Positions 21,838-30,814 are shown, counted from the stretch's first letter. The stretch: DNA of 33,963 nucleotides from Pseudorhodobacter sp. (GCA_024642045.1 JAHEBX010000014.1:1-33963); one strand, 5' to 3'. The notes: generated by a model not told the origin, from the sequence alone. Numbers and translations: made by a program.

Positions 21838-22952
21838 TGGCGCTTTCCCCCCTGAACCAACGCCGCTGGCGCAACTTTCGCGCCAATCGTCGCGCCTATT
21901 GGTCGCTGTGGATCTTTACCGTCCTGTTCGGCATGTCGCTCTTTGCCGAGGTTCTGGCGAACGACCGACCTTTGTTGGTGGAGTATCGCGGGGAATGGCG
22001 CATGCCCTTCCTCAAGTTCTATTCCGAGGCCGATTTCGGCGGCGATTTCCGAACCGAGGCGAATTACAAATCGCCCGAGGTGGATTGCCTGATCCGCTCG
22101 GGCGGGTTGGAGACCTGCTTTGACCAGCCCGACCAGATCAGCGCCGCAATCAAGGACGACAGCTTTGATGCGACGACCACGGGTTATCAAAAGGGCTTCA
22201 TCCTTTGGCCACTCATCCCCTATTCCTATAACACCATCAACGACTTGGGCGGACAGGCCGCGCCAAGCGCCCCCGAGGCCGCGCATTGGCTGGGAACCGA
22301 CGACACCTCGCGCGATGTGCTGGCGCGGGTCATCTATGGCTTCCGTCTGTCGGTGGTTTATGGGTTGGTGGTGACGTTGCTGACCTCGATCGTCGGCATC
22401 GCGGCAGGGGCGGTGCAGGGCTATTTCGGCGGCAAGGTCGATCTGCTGTTTCAGCGCGCCATCGAAATCTGGGGCGGCGTGCCCGAGCTTTACTTCATCA
22501 TCATCGTGTTTTCGGTCTGGCAGCGCAGTTTTCTGGTGCTGATCATCATCTCGGTGCTGTTCGGCTGGACGCGGCTGGTGGGCGTTGTGCGCGCCGAATT
22601 CCTGCGGGCGCGCAATTTCGAATATGTGCGCGCGGCCAAGGCGCTAGGCGTGTCAGATGCGGTGATCATCTTTCGCCATGTGCTGCCCAATGCGATGGTC
22701 GCCACGTTGACCATGCTGCCCTTTGTTGTCTCGGGCACAATTGGCTCGCTGGCCTCGCTCGACTATCTTGGCTATGGATTGCCTGCCTCGTTGCCAAGCC
22801 TTGGCCAGCTCTCGGCACAGGCGCAGCAGAACCTGCAAATGCCGTCGCTGGCCTTCACTGCCTTTTTTACCTTCGCCATCATGCTGTCGCTTCTGGTGTT
22901 CATCTTTGAAGGCGTGCGCGATGCCTTTGACCCCAGAAAGACCTATTCATGA
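21837..22952 (+). CDS. yejE: Oligopeptide ABC transporter permease YejE
   Basis: A 371-residue inner-membrane permease, the second half of the channel. It starts with SPLNQRRWRNFRANRRAYWSLW, a family-typical basic stretch before the first helix. A long periplasmic loop follows (about residues 45-145, with LLVEYRGEWRMPF). The core has HWLGTDDTSRDVLARVIYGFRLS and an EAA motif YVRAAKALGVSDAVIIFRHV. It ends DAFDPRKTYS, normal for the family. ATG overlaps the yejB stop, and its own TGA overlaps the yejF start (ATGA). Confidence 0.94.
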   Translation: MALSPLNQRRWRNFRANRRAYWSLWIFTVLFGMSLFAEVLANDRPLLVEYRGEWRMPFLKFYSEADFGGDFRTEANYKSPEVDCLIRSGGLETCFDQPDQISAAIKDDSFDATTTGYQKGFILWPLIPYSYNTINDLGGQAAPSAPEAAHWLGTDDTSRDVLARVIYGFRLSVVYGLVVTLLTSIVGIAAGAVQGYFGGKVDLLFQRAIEIWGGVPELYFIIIVFSVWQRSFLVLIIISVLFGWTRLVGVVRAEFLRARNFEYVRAAKALGVSDAVIIFRHVLPNAMVATLTMLPFVVSGTIGSLASLDYLGYGLPASLPSLGQLSAQAQQNLQMPSLAFTAFFTFAIMLSLLVFIFEGVRDAFDPRKTYS

Positions 22953-24541
22953 GCGTGGTGTTACAGGTTGAAAACCTGACAGTTGGCTTTCGGCAGGATG
23001 GTCGCGATATCGCAGCTGTGCGCGGTGTCAGCTTTACCGTAGACAAAGGCGAGACGGTTGCGCTGGTGGGCGAAAGCGGGTCGGGCAAATCGGTGACGGC
23101 CCTGTCAACGGTGGGCCTTTTGCCTGACAGCGCGACGATTGGCGGCTCGGTGCGTTATCTCGGCCGCGAAATGATCGGCGCGAACGAGCGCGAATTGCGC
23201 GCTCTGCGCGGCAACGATATCAGCTTTATCTTTCAGGAGCCGATGACCAGTCTGAACCCGCTGCATACCATCGAAAAACAACTGGCCGAAAGTCTGGGGC
23301 TACATCAGGGCCTGCGGGGTGCCGCAGCACGCGTCCGCAGTCTGGAGCTGCTGAACAAGGTCGGCATCCGTGATGCGGAAAGCCGTCTGGGCGCCTATCC
23401 GCATCAGCTTTCGGGCGGACAGCGTCAGCGCGTGATGATCGCGATGGCGCTGGCCAACGGACCGGAACTGCTGATCGCAGACGAACCCACCACCGCCCTT
23501 GATGTGACCATTCAGGCGCAGATCCTGGAACTTTTGGCTGAGTTGAAGCGCAGCGAGGGTTTGAGCCTTTTGTTCATCACCCACGATCTGGGCATTGTGC
23601 GCCGCATCGCCGACCGCGTCTGCGTGATGAAGGACGGCGCGATTGTCGAACAGGGCCCCACCGCCGAGATATTTGCCAATCCTCAGCACGAATACACCCA
23701 AAAGCTGTTGGCGGCCGAACCGGTGGGCCAGCCCGAGCCCCTGAGCACCGGCGGCAAGGTCGTGCTGGAAACCAAGCACTTGCGGGTCTGGTTCCCGATT
23801 CAAGCGGGTTTGTTGCGCCGCACGGTCGGAAATGTCAAAGCGGTCAATGACGCAAACCTGTCGCTGATCTCGGGCGAAACCCTTGGCATCGTGGGGGAAA
23901 GCGGCTCTGGCAAGACGACGTTGGCACTTGCTGTGCTGCGACTGGTCGAATCGCAGGGCGCAATCCTGTTGGACGGCACCCCAATCGCGGGCCTGTCCGG
24001 CAAACAGATGCGCCCCTTTCGCCGCGATATGCAGATCGTGTTCCAAGACCCGCACGGCAGCCTTTCGCCGCGAATGACGGTGGCCGAGATCATTGCTGAA
24101 GGACTGGGCGTCCACAGGGCCGAGGCTGGTCAGGACCGCGCCAGAATGGTGGCCGACATGATGACCGAAGTAGGGCTCGACCCGGCCACCTCGGGGCGCT
24201 ATCCGCATGAATTCTCGGGCGGGCAAAAGCAACGGATCGCAATTGCGCGGGCAATGATCCTGCGCCCGAAACTGGTCGTGCTGGACGAGCCGACCTCGGC
24301 ACTTGATATGACCGTTCAGGTGCAGATCGTCGATCTGTTGCGTACATTGCAGCGCAAGCACGGGCTGGCTTATATCTTTATCAGCCATGACTTGCGGGTG
24401 GTGCGGGCCATGTCGCATCGGGTGATGGTGATGCAGAACGGCGACGTGGTCGAAGAAGGCCCGGTGCAGGACATCTTTGCCAATCCGCAAAACCCATACA
24501 CCCGCACGCTGATGGCGGCAGCGTTGGGCGAGCCTGCATGA
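22949..24541 (+). CDS. yejF: Dual-cassette ABC ATPase YejF
   Basis: A 530-residue cytoplasmic ATPase that powers the YejBE channel. Cassette 1 has Walker A GESGSGKS (41-48), signature LSGGQ (154-158) and Walker B LLIADEPTTALD. Cassette 2 has Walker A GESGSGKT (316-323), signature SGGQ (423-426) and LVVLDEPTSALD. Both appear intact. Each cassette ends with the oligopeptide/dipeptide-type C-terminal segment, recognisable by IFANPQ and PYTRTLMAA. It starts within the yejE stop and ends within the start of the glycosyltransferase gene (ATGA). Confidence 0.95.
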   Translation: MSVVLQVENLTVGFRQDGRDIAAVRGVSFTVDKGETVALVGESGSGKSVTALSTVGLLPDSATIGGSVRYLGREMIGANERELRALRGNDISFIFQEPMTSLNPLHTIEKQLAESLGLHQGLRGAAARVRSLELLNKVGIRDAESRLGAYPHQLSGGQRQRVMIAMALANGPELLIADEPTTALDVTIQAQILELLAELKRSEGLSLLFITHDLGIVRRIADRVCVMKDGAIVEQGPTAEIFANPQHEYTQKLLAAEPVGQPEPLSTGGKVVLETKHLRVWFPIQAGLLRRTVGNVKAVNDANLSLISGETLGIVGESGSGKTTLALAVLRLVESQGAILLDGTPIAGLSGKQMRPFRRDMQIVFQDPHGSLSPRMTVAEIIAEGLGVHRAEAGQDRARMVADMMTEVGLDPATSGRYPHEFSGGQKQRIAIARAMILRPKLVVLDEPTSALDMTVQVQIVDLLRTLQRKHGLAYIFISHDLRVVRAMSHRVMVMQNGDVVEEGPVQDIFANPQNPYTRTLMAAALGEPA

Positions 24542-25767
24542 AGATCCTCTTTGTCCACCAGAACTTTCCGGCACAATTTCTGCATCTTGGCCCCGCTCTT
24601 GTGCGCCGGGGCCACGACTGTCTTGCGCTGACGGATCAGTTGAACAGTCGCACCAGCCCGATCAAAACCCTGAAATACAAACATGACGCGGCCAAAGTCG
24701 ACCCGCAGGCCTGCCGTCTGGGCCGCAGCTACACCCAGATGAGCGACCGCGGCGTTACCGTCGCGCGCGCGGCGCTCAAGATGCGTCAGGACGGGTATAT
24801 GCCCGATGTGATCTTTGGGCATTCCGGCTGGGGCGAGACGCTCTTTCTGAAAGAGGTTTGGCCCGACGCCAAACTGATCGTTTATGCCGAGTTTTACTAT
24901 CGCGGCAAAGGTGCCGACGTTGGCTTTGACCCCGAGTTTAACCAGACCAGCTTTGATCATGTGATGATCGCGCAGGCACGGGCAGCCTATTTGGGCCAGT
25001 CGCTGATCCATGCCGATGCGGGACTGGCCCCAACGCAGTGGCAGGCCTCGACCTATCCTGCCAGCCTGCGCCAGATGATTACGGTGATCCATGACGGCGT
25101 AAATACCGCAGCGCTGCACCCCAACCCCGAGGCGCGGTTTTCCCTGCCCGATGGTCGCACGCTAACCCCACGCGACGAGGTGCTGACCTTTGTGAACCGC
25201 AACCTTGAACCCTATCGCGGCTATCACACCTTCATGCGCGCGCTGCCCGCTGTGCTGCAGGCGCGGCCTCAGGCGCAGGTGGTCATCATCGGCGGCGATG
25301 AGGTGTCCTATGGCTCGGCCCCCAAGGATGCCAAGGGCTGGAAAGACGTGTTTCTGAACGAGGTCAAAGACCGCCTTGACCTGACGCGGGTGCATTTCAT
25401 GGGCAAAGTGCCCTACCCGCAGTTTGTCTCGCTGATGCAGGTCAGTCGGGCGCATGCCTATCTGACCTATCCCTTCGTGCTGTCCTGGTCGATGATCGAG
25501 GCGATGGCAATGGGCTGCCACATCGTTGCCTCTGACACCCCGCCGGTGCAAGAGGCGCTTGAACATGGCAAAACCGGAACGCTGGTCGATTTCTTCGACG
25601 TCCCGGCCTGGTCCAGGGCGCTGACCGAAGCGCTAGCCGACCCTGACCGCTTTGCCCCTCTGCGCAAGGCCGCACGCGAGGCCGCCATCGCGCGCTATGA
25701 CCTGCACGAGCTGTGCCTGCCCAAAATGGTCAACTTCGTCGAAAGCTTCTCGCCCCAGCCGCGCTAG
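24538..25767 (+). CDS. GT4-type glycosyltransferase coupled to yejF
   Basis: A 409-residue GT-B fold enzyme. The N-terminal domain starts KILFVHQNFPAQFLHLGPAL, has GHSGWGETLF, and continues into an acceptor-side domain. The C-terminal donor domain has VIHDGVNT, FVNRNLEPYRGYHTFMRALP, VIIGGDEVSYG, and the nucleotide-sugar site region VLSWSMIEAMAMGCHIVASDTPPVQE, where a GT4 EX7E-like glutamate pattern is visible. Donor and acceptor are unknown. It starts inside the yejF stop codon, which is unusual for a peptide importer operon. It shares a CTAG stop palindrome with convergent hemN. Confidence 0.9.
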   Translation: MKILFVHQNFPAQFLHLGPALVRRGHDCLALTDQLNSRTSPIKTLKYKHDAAKVDPQACRLGRSYTQMSDRGVTVARAALKMRQDGYMPDVIFGHSGWGETLFLKEVWPDAKLIVYAEFYYRGKGADVGFDPEFNQTSFDHVMIAQARAAYLGQSLIHADAGLAPTQWQASTYPASLRQMITVIHDGVNTAALHPNPEARFSLPDGRTLTPRDEVLTFVNRNLEPYRGYHTFMRALPAVLQARPQAQVVIIGGDEVSYGSAPKDAKGWKDVFLNEVKDRLDLTRVHFMGKVPYPQFVSLMQVSRAHAYLTYPFVLSWSMIEAMAMGCHIVASDTPPVQEALEHGKTGTLVDFFDVPAWSRALTEALADPDRFAPLRKAAREAAIARYDLHELCLPKMVNFVESFSPQPR

Positions 25768-27119
25768 ACCGCCGAAGAATGTTGCGCGCGGCTTTGGTCA
25801 TAGGCATCAAACTGCCGCACAATCATCCGCGTGAGGGGGCGTGCCTCCGGCAATATCGTCAGCCCGGCCGCATCAACCCCAACCATTCCGGTAAAGTTTG
25901 CCTGAACGGCTGCGAACATCGCGTCCAGCGACTCTGGCGTCACGGTGAAATCACGCAGGATTTCGTCGCGCGAGACGTGGAAATCACACATCAGCGCCTC
26001 GATGATCCGGCCGCGCATGCTGTCTTCGCCGTCAAATCGGTGGCCACGATGGGTCGAAAACTCTCCCGCCCGGATCGCCCGCGTGTGTTGGGCCGTGCCG
26101 CTGGCGTTCTGCGCATAGCCCTGCGGAAACCGCGAGATCGACGAGGCCCCCAGCCCGATCAGCACAGGCGCACGATCTTCGGTATAGCCTTGGAAATTCC
26201 GCCTTAGTCCACCTTCGCGCGCGGCCTTCGCCATCGCATCGGTTGGCTTGGCAAAATGGTCAATGCCCACTTCATCATAGCCCGCGGCAACAAACACTTG
26301 CCGTGCCACCTCGAACAGATCCAGTCGTTCTTCGGGCGTCGGCATCTTTTCCGACGGGATCATCTGCTGGCGCCGGCTCATCCACGGCACATGCGCATAG
26401 CCATAGAGTGCCACGCGGTCCGGCGAGAGTTGCAGCAGTTTGTCGACGGAATCGAGAATCTTGGACTGGGTCTGATGCGGCAACCCGTACAGGATATCGG
26501 CATTCAGGCTGTTGACCCCGCGCGCGCGGATCATTTCCGCCACTTTGCGCGTGGTCTCAAAAGGTTGTTCGCGGCCAATCGCCGCCTGAATCTGCGGATC
26601 AAAATCCTGCACCCCGATCGAGGCGCGGTTCATCCCGGCTGCAACCAGCGCATCCAGCCGCGCCGCATCAATCTCCATCGGATCAATCTCGACCGAAAAC
26701 TCGCCGCCCTCAGCCAGCGGAGCCACCGCGAAAATCGCCGCTGCCAGTTCGGTGGTCAGCGCGGGCGACAGCATTGTCGGCGTTCCACCGCCAAAATGCA
26801 GTCGCGACAACCGCACGCCTTTGGGCAAATAGCGCGCCAAGAGAGCAATCTCTTGCTGCAACATCGCGGCATAGGCGATCACCGGGTCGTCCGACGTCGT
26901 GCCCTGTGTGCGACATGCGCAAAACCAGCACAGCCGACGGCAAAACGGCACATGCACATAGAGCGAGATTTCCGCACCTTGAGGCACCGCGGCGATCCAA
27001 TTCGCGAAATCGGCGGGCTCTACCCCGCCGCCAAATTGCGGAGCCGTGGGATAAGAGGTATATCGGGGCACGCGAGCGTCAAAAAGACCAAAGCGTCTGA
27101 GTTGCGAATGGGCTGTCAT
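25764..27119 (-). CDS. hemN: Oxygen-independent coproporphyrinogen III dehydrogenase
   Basis: A radical SAM enzyme that decarboxylates coproporphyrinogen III to protoporphyrinogen IX without oxygen. The 451-residue length is typical. N-terminal VPRYTSYPTAPQF is the substrate-side family motif. The cluster motif is C60-x3-C64-x2-C67 followed by C69 (CRRLCWFCAC). LHFGGGTPT, the SVEIDP segment and the MNRASIGVQDFDP strand follow. Start ATG 27119. It is divergent from fnrL, and an FNR-type box is placed where it could activate this gene when oxygen is low. HemZ-type paralogues have the same motifs. Confidence 0.95.
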   Translation of the reverse strand: MTAHSQLRRFGLFDARVPRYTSYPTAPQFGGGVEPADFANWIAAVPQGAEISLYVHVPFCRRLCWFCACRTQGTTSDDPVIAYAAMLQQEIALLARYLPKGVRLSRLHFGGGTPTMLSPALTTELAAAIFAVAPLAEGGEFSVEIDPMEIDAARLDALVAAGMNRASIGVQDFDPQIQAAIGREQPFETTRKVAEMIRARGVNSLNADILYGLPHQTQSKILDSVDKLLQLSPDRVALYGYAHVPWMSRRQQMIPSEKMPTPEERLDLFEVARQVFVAAGYDEVGIDHFAKPTDAMAKAAREGGLRRNFQGYTEDRAPVLIGLGASSISRFPQGYAQNASGTAQHTRAIRAGEFSTHRGHRFDGEDSMRGRIIEALMCDFHVSRDEILRDFTVTPESLDAMFAAVQANFTGMVGVDAAGLTILPEARPLTRMIVRQFDAYDQSRAQHSSAV

Positions 27120-27152
27120 GACGGTAGCCTAGCTGCAGTCCCAGTGCACGCC

Positions 27153-27166
27153 TTGACGCAGATCAA
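27153..27166. promoter_or_regulatory. FNR-type operator between hemN and fnrL
   Basis: TTGACGCAGATCAA matches the FNR consensus TTGAT-N4-ATCAA at 9 of 10 bases. Its centre is about 41 bp from the hemN start codon. On the minus strand a TAGGCT hexamer (27126-27131) lies at the spacing expected for a class II activated promoter, which would put the first transcribed base at or next to the hemN ATG. The site is also 15 bp upstream of the fnrL ATG and could mediate FnrL autoregulation. Confidence 0.8.
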
Positions 27167-27181
27167 TTGGATAGCAAATCA

Positions 27182-27922
27182 ATGTCCCAACACGACCTCA
27201 AACTCGGTCATCCAAGATGCGGCGATTGCCCGATCCGGCACCGTGCCGTCTGCGCGCGCTGCGAACCCAATGAGCTGGAGGCACTGGACGCGATCAAATA
27301 CTATCGCAGCTTTGAGGCGGGCCAAACGGTGATCTGGTCGGGTGACCGGATGGATTTCGTGGCTTCGGTCGTCTCGGGTATCGCGACGCTGACCCAAACC
27401 ATGGAGGACGGGCGGCGGCAGATGGTGGGTTTGCTGTTGCCGTCGGATTTCGTTGGCCGTCCGGGGCGGGCAACGGCGGCTTATGACGTGACCGCAACCA
27501 CCGATCTGGTGATGTGCTGTTTTCGCAAGAAACCGTTTGAGGACATGATGGCCTCCACTCCGCATATCAGTCAGCGCCTGCTGGAAATGACGCTGGATGA
27601 ATTGGACGCCGCGCGTGAATGGATGCTGCTTTTGGGGCGCAAGACAGCGCGGGAAAAGATTGCGAGCCTTTTGGCTATCCTCGCCCGCCGCGATGCCAGT
27701 CTCAAGGCTGGGGCGGGGGCCTGCAGCTTTGATCTGCCGCTCAGCCGCGAAGAGATGGCCGATTATCTGGGCCTGACCTTGGAGACCGTCAGCCGCCAGA
27801 TTTCGGCTCTGAAACGGGAAGGCATCATTGCCTTGGAAGGCAAGCGGCACATCAAGGTTGCCGATTTCGACAGGCTGACCGAACAGACGGGCGACGATAC
27901 GGATGGCGGCGTGCTAAGCTGA
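27182..27922 (+). CDS. fnrL: Anaerobic regulator FnrL (Crp/Fnr family)
   Basis: A 246-residue transcription factor that senses oxygen through a [4Fe-4S] cluster. The N-terminal cysteines are C13, C16, C24 and C27, and another pair (VMCC, near 112-113) lies in the effector domain. The cNMP-like beta roll covers about residues 38-140 and the dimer helix about 143-165. The C-terminal helix-turn-helix has LSREEMADYLGLTLETVSRQISALKREG, where ETVSR is the FNR-type recognition helix for TTGAT half-sites. ATG 27182 is used; TTG 27167 would add five residues. No clear SD is present, and the FNR box just upstream suggests autoregulation. Divergence from hemN, a usual FnrL target, supports the name. Confidence 0.95.
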   Translation: MSQHDLKLGHPRCGDCPIRHRAVCARCEPNELEALDAIKYYRSFEAGQTVIWSGDRMDFVASVVSGIATLTQTMEDGRRQMVGLLLPSDFVGRPGRATAAYDVTATTDLVMCCFRKKPFEDMMASTPHISQRLLEMTLDELDAAREWMLLLGRKTAREKIASLLAILARRDASLKAGAGACSFDLPLSREEMADYLGLTLETVSRQISALKREGIIALEGKRHIKVADFDRLTEQTGDDTDGGVLS

Positions 27923-27929
27923 TTTCGCT

Positions 27930-27958
27930 CGAAACTCATTTCTATATATATTACAGTG
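27930..27958 (+). promoter_or_regulatory. Possible promoter of the thioesterase gene
   Basis: TCGAAA (27930-27935), a 17-bp AT-rich spacer containing TATATATATT, and TACAGT (27953-27958), about 55 bp before the thioesterase ATG. Moderate match to a sigma-70 promoter by eye only. Confidence 0.35.
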
Positions 27959-28013
27959 TCTTATTGCCTAAAGTCACCCAGACTTTGACATCTGCCGCAG
28001 ACAAGGACCCCGA

Positions 28014-28412
28014 ATGAATTCAGATTTCAAAGGTGATACCCTTGGCCCTAAGGGCGAATTGACCCTTCGCACTCTGGCAATGCCGCGAGATGTGAACACC
28101 AACGGTGATATCTTTGGTGGATGGGTGCTGTCGCAGATGGACATGGCCGCAGGCATCGTCGCCGCTGCCCGCGCGCACGGGCGTGTGGCCACTGTGGCAA
28201 TCGACGCGATGAAGTTCATCCGGCCCGTAAAAGTGGGCGATGTGCTCTGCATTTATGTGCATCTTGCACGGGTCGGCCGCACCTCGATGGGGTTAGAAAT
28301 CGAGGCTTGGGTGCTGCGCAACCGCCAAGAGACACGAGAAAAGGTCACCGAAGCGCTGTTCACATTTGTGGCGATTGACGAGGCGGGCAAACCACGGGTC
28401 GTTGGCCCCTAA
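28014..28412 (+). CDS. YciA-like acyl-CoA thioesterase
   Basis: A 132-residue hotdog-fold thioesterase that hydrolyses acyl-CoA esters. The family signature, MPRDVNTNGDIFGGWVLSQMD, is at about residues 23-43 and contains the catalytic region (N/D of NTNGDIFGG). FIRPVKVGDVLCIYVHLARVGRTSM follows, with the usual RPV and VG.TS strands. AAGGA lies about 7 bases before ATG 28014. Substrate range is not predictable. It sits alone between fnrL and ettA. Confidence 0.92.
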   Translation: MNSDFKGDTLGPKGELTLRTLAMPRDVNTNGDIFGGWVLSQMDMAAGIVAAARAHGRVATVAIDAMKFIRPVKVGDVLCIYVHLARVGRTSMGLEIEAWVLRNRQETREKVTEALFTFVAIDEAGKPRVVGP

Positions 28413-28628
28413 GGCCGAAGGTCCCCTGACCCACCCATTCCGCTCATAGCATCCGACATCTGGCCGCAAGCACCATCAGGTCACCAAGGATGGCGCTCTT
28501 GCAACGGTCGAAGTCATACCCCCCGTTGCAAATGTCCATTGCCACAGAGTGTGCGATGGCCTTCAAAATCGACTGCGGGCGTGCCGCACAACCCACCGAT
28601 CAGATCAGTGGGTTGGGGCAAAATCACT
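28413..28628. other. Intergenic region between convergent thioesterase and ettA genes
   Basis: No convincing gene. Two neighbouring hairpins lie close to the ettA stop: TGCGG (28574-28578) with CCGCA (28584-28588), and AACCCAC (28590-28596) with GTGGGTT (28608-28614). Neither is followed by a U-run on either strand. A 31-codon minus-strand frame (28539 to 28444) with decent-looking codons is noted as a finding only. Confidence 0.5.
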
Positions 28629-30284
28629 CTACCGGCTGAACCGCTTATACTTCGCGCGCTTCGGCTCCAAGGCATCCGGTCCCAGTCGCCGCACTTTGTC
28701 CTGCTCATAGGCTTCAAAGTTGCCCTCGAACCATTCGACATGGGCGTCGCCCTCAAACGCCAGCATATGGGTGCAAAGACGGTCGAGGAAAAAGCGGTCG
28801 TGGCTGATGATGATGGCGCAGCCCGCGAAATCTTCGATAGCGGATTCAAGCGCTTGCAGGGTTTCCACGTCCAGATCGTTGGTCGGTTCGTCAAGCAGCA
28901 GCACGTTGCCGCCCGAGCGCAGCAGTTTCGCCATATGGACGCGATTACGCTCACCACCCGACAGAAGGCCGACTTTTTTCTGCTGGTCGGTGCCTTTGAA
29001 GTTGAAGGCACCCGTATAGACGCGGCTGTTCATCTGCATGTCACCAAGCTGGATGATTTCCGAGCCGCCCGAGATTTCTTCCCAGACGTTCTTATTCGGG
29101 TCCAAAGCGTCGCGCGACTGGTCCACGAAGGACAGTTGCACTGTATTGCCAAGAGTTATCGTGCCCTCATCCGGCTGTTCTTGCCCGACAAGCATGCGAA
29201 ACAGCGTCGATTTACCCGCGCCGTTCGGGCCGATCACGCCGACAATAGCGCCCGGTGGAATGGTGAAGGACAGATCCTCGATCAGCAGTTTGTCGCCCAT
29301 GTGTTTCTTCAGGCCGACAACCTCAATCACCTTATTGCCCAGACGCTCGCCGTTCGGAATGATGATCTGCGCCGAGGAGGAGCGTTCCAGCACCGTCTGA
29401 CCCGCCATTTCGTTATAGCGCGCGATACGGGCTTTGCCCTTGGACTGCCGCGCTTTGGCACCCGAGCGGATCCATTCGAGTTCTTTCTCTAGCGCTTTCT
29501 GCTTGGATTTATCCTCGCGGGCCTCTTGGCTCATCCGTTTGGCCTTTTGCTCCAGCCAAGCCGAATAGTTGCCCTCATAGGGGATGCCACGGCCGCGGTC
29601 GAGTTCCAGAATCCAAGAGGTGATGTCGTCAAGGAAATAGCGGTCGTGGGTGACGATCAGGATCGTGCCCTTATAGGCGATCAGGTGCTTTTGCAGCCAG
29701 GCGATCGATTCCGCGTCAAGGTGGTTGGTGGGTTCGTCGAGCAGCAGCATGTCGGGGGCTTCGAGCAGCAGTTTGCACAGCGCGACACGGCGGCGCTCGC
29801 CCCCCGAGAGGTCGTCGACATTGGCATCATCGGGCGGGCAGCGCAGCGCGTCCATCGCGACGCCGACCGAGGCCTCGAGTTCCCACAGGTTGCCCGCGTC
29901 GATCTGGTCTTGCAGGCTGGCCATCTCGTCGGCGGTCTCATCCGAGTAGTTCATCGCAAGGTCGTTATACCGCTCGAGGATCGCGGTTTTATCGGCCACG
30001 CCCAGCATAACGTTTTCCTTGACCGTCAGGGCGGGGTCGAGGTGCGGCTCCTGCGCGAGGTAGCCCACCTTGGCCCCTTTGGCGGCCCAAGCCTCACCTT
30101 TGAAATCCTTGTCCATGCCGGCCATGATCTTCAACAGCGTGGATTTACCCGCGCCGTTGACACCGACCACGCCGATTTTCACCCCGGGAAGGAAGTTTAG
30201 GTGGATGTTCTCAAAGCACTTCTTACCGCCCGGATAGGTCTTGGAGACGCCTTCCATGTGGTAGACATATTGATACGAGGCCAT
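28629..30284 (-). CDS. ettA: Energy-dependent translational throttle protein EttA (ABC-F)
   Basis: A 551-residue ribosome-associated ABC-F ATPase that gates the first elongation step according to ATP/ADP levels. It has no membrane domain. Two cassettes are present: Walker A GVNGAGKST with signature LSGGERRRVALCK, and Walker A GPNGAGKST with LSGGERNRVHMAK; both Walker B regions read LLLDEPTN. The arm and linker (KRMSQEAREDKSKQKALEKE, then the KARQSKGKARIARYNE segment) fit EttA. The start is ATG 30284, with AGGAG seven bases upstream; the longer frame to 30407 runs into the GNAT gene. Length matches E. coli EttA (about 555). Confidence 0.95.
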   Translation of the reverse strand: MASYQYVYHMEGVSKTYPGGKKCFENIHLNFLPGVKIGVVGVNGAGKSTLLKIMAGMDKDFKGEAWAAKGAKVGYLAQEPHLDPALTVKENVMLGVADKTAILERYNDLAMNYSDETADEMASLQDQIDAGNLWELEASVGVAMDALRCPPDDANVDDLSGGERRRVALCKLLLEAPDMLLLDEPTNHLDAESIAWLQKHLIAYKGTILIVTHDRYFLDDITSWILELDRGRGIPYEGNYSAWLEQKAKRMSQEAREDKSKQKALEKELEWIRSGAKARQSKGKARIARYNEMAGQTVLERSSSAQIIIPNGERLGNKVIEVVGLKKHMGDKLLIEDLSFTIPPGAIVGVIGPNGAGKSTLFRMLVGQEQPDEGTITLGNTVQLSFVDQSRDALDPNKNVWEEISGGSEIIQLGDMQMNSRVYTGAFNFKGTDQQKKVGLLSGGERNRVHMAKLLRSGGNVLLLDEPTNDLDVETLQALESAIEDFAGCAIIISHDRFFLDRLCTHMLAFEGDAHVEWFEGNFEAYEQDKVRRLGPDALEPKRAKYKRFSR

Positions 30285-30352
30285 GTGCGTGCTCCTGCGG
30301 GTGGCAATAAGGTTGCGCGCTATGTATCCACTCAGGCCCTTGGCCGCAACGG

Positions 30353-30814
30353 TCAGAGCCGCTTTGACATCCAGATATCGGCGGGAAAACCGGTATAGGC
30401 GGGGCAATCGACCCAGCCTGTTGCCCGATAGAGGGCGATGGCTGGTGTCAGGGCCGAATTTGTGTCGAGCTTTAGTTCGGTAAAGCCCAGTGATTGGGCG
30501 CGTGATTCAATGGCGGCCATCAGGCGGCGGGCAAGACCCCTGTTGCGCGCGGCGGGCGCGACCCAAAGGCGTTTGGCCTCGGCTGTCGCAGCGTCAAGCG
30601 GGCGAAACGATATGCAGCCGACGGGGGTGTCCCCCGCCCAAGCGATCAGGAATGCTCCAGCGGGAGGGCGGTATTTCGCGGCGTCCTGCAACGGCAAGTT
30701 CAGCGCTTCGGGCGAAATCTGCGGGATATTTTCCAAAAGCAGATCGTAATAGGCGCGCAGGCAGGCAAGCGCCGGCGGGCTGTCAGGGTCAGCATCGGAA
30801 AGCGTGATCAGCAT
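30353..30814 (-). CDS. GNAT-family N-acetyltransferase
   Basis: A 153-residue acetyltransferase. The acetyl-CoA site is [18 protein letters not shown] (motif A, with R-x-x-G-x-A). C-terminal [22 protein letters not shown] is the usual family ending. The upstream-open frame to 31393 is rejected; ATG 30814 has AAGGA six bases before it (minus strand). Substrate unknown. It lies upstream of ettA on the same strand with a 68 bp gap, and is divergent from nadD. Confidence 0.9.
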   Translation of the reverse strand: MLITLSDADPDSPPALACLRAYYDLLLENIPQISPEALNLPLQDAAKYRPPAGAFLIAWAGDTPVGCISFRPLDAATAEAKRLWVAPAARNRGLARRLMAAIESRAQSLGFTELKLDTNSALTPAIALYRATGWVDCPAYTGFPADIWMSKRL

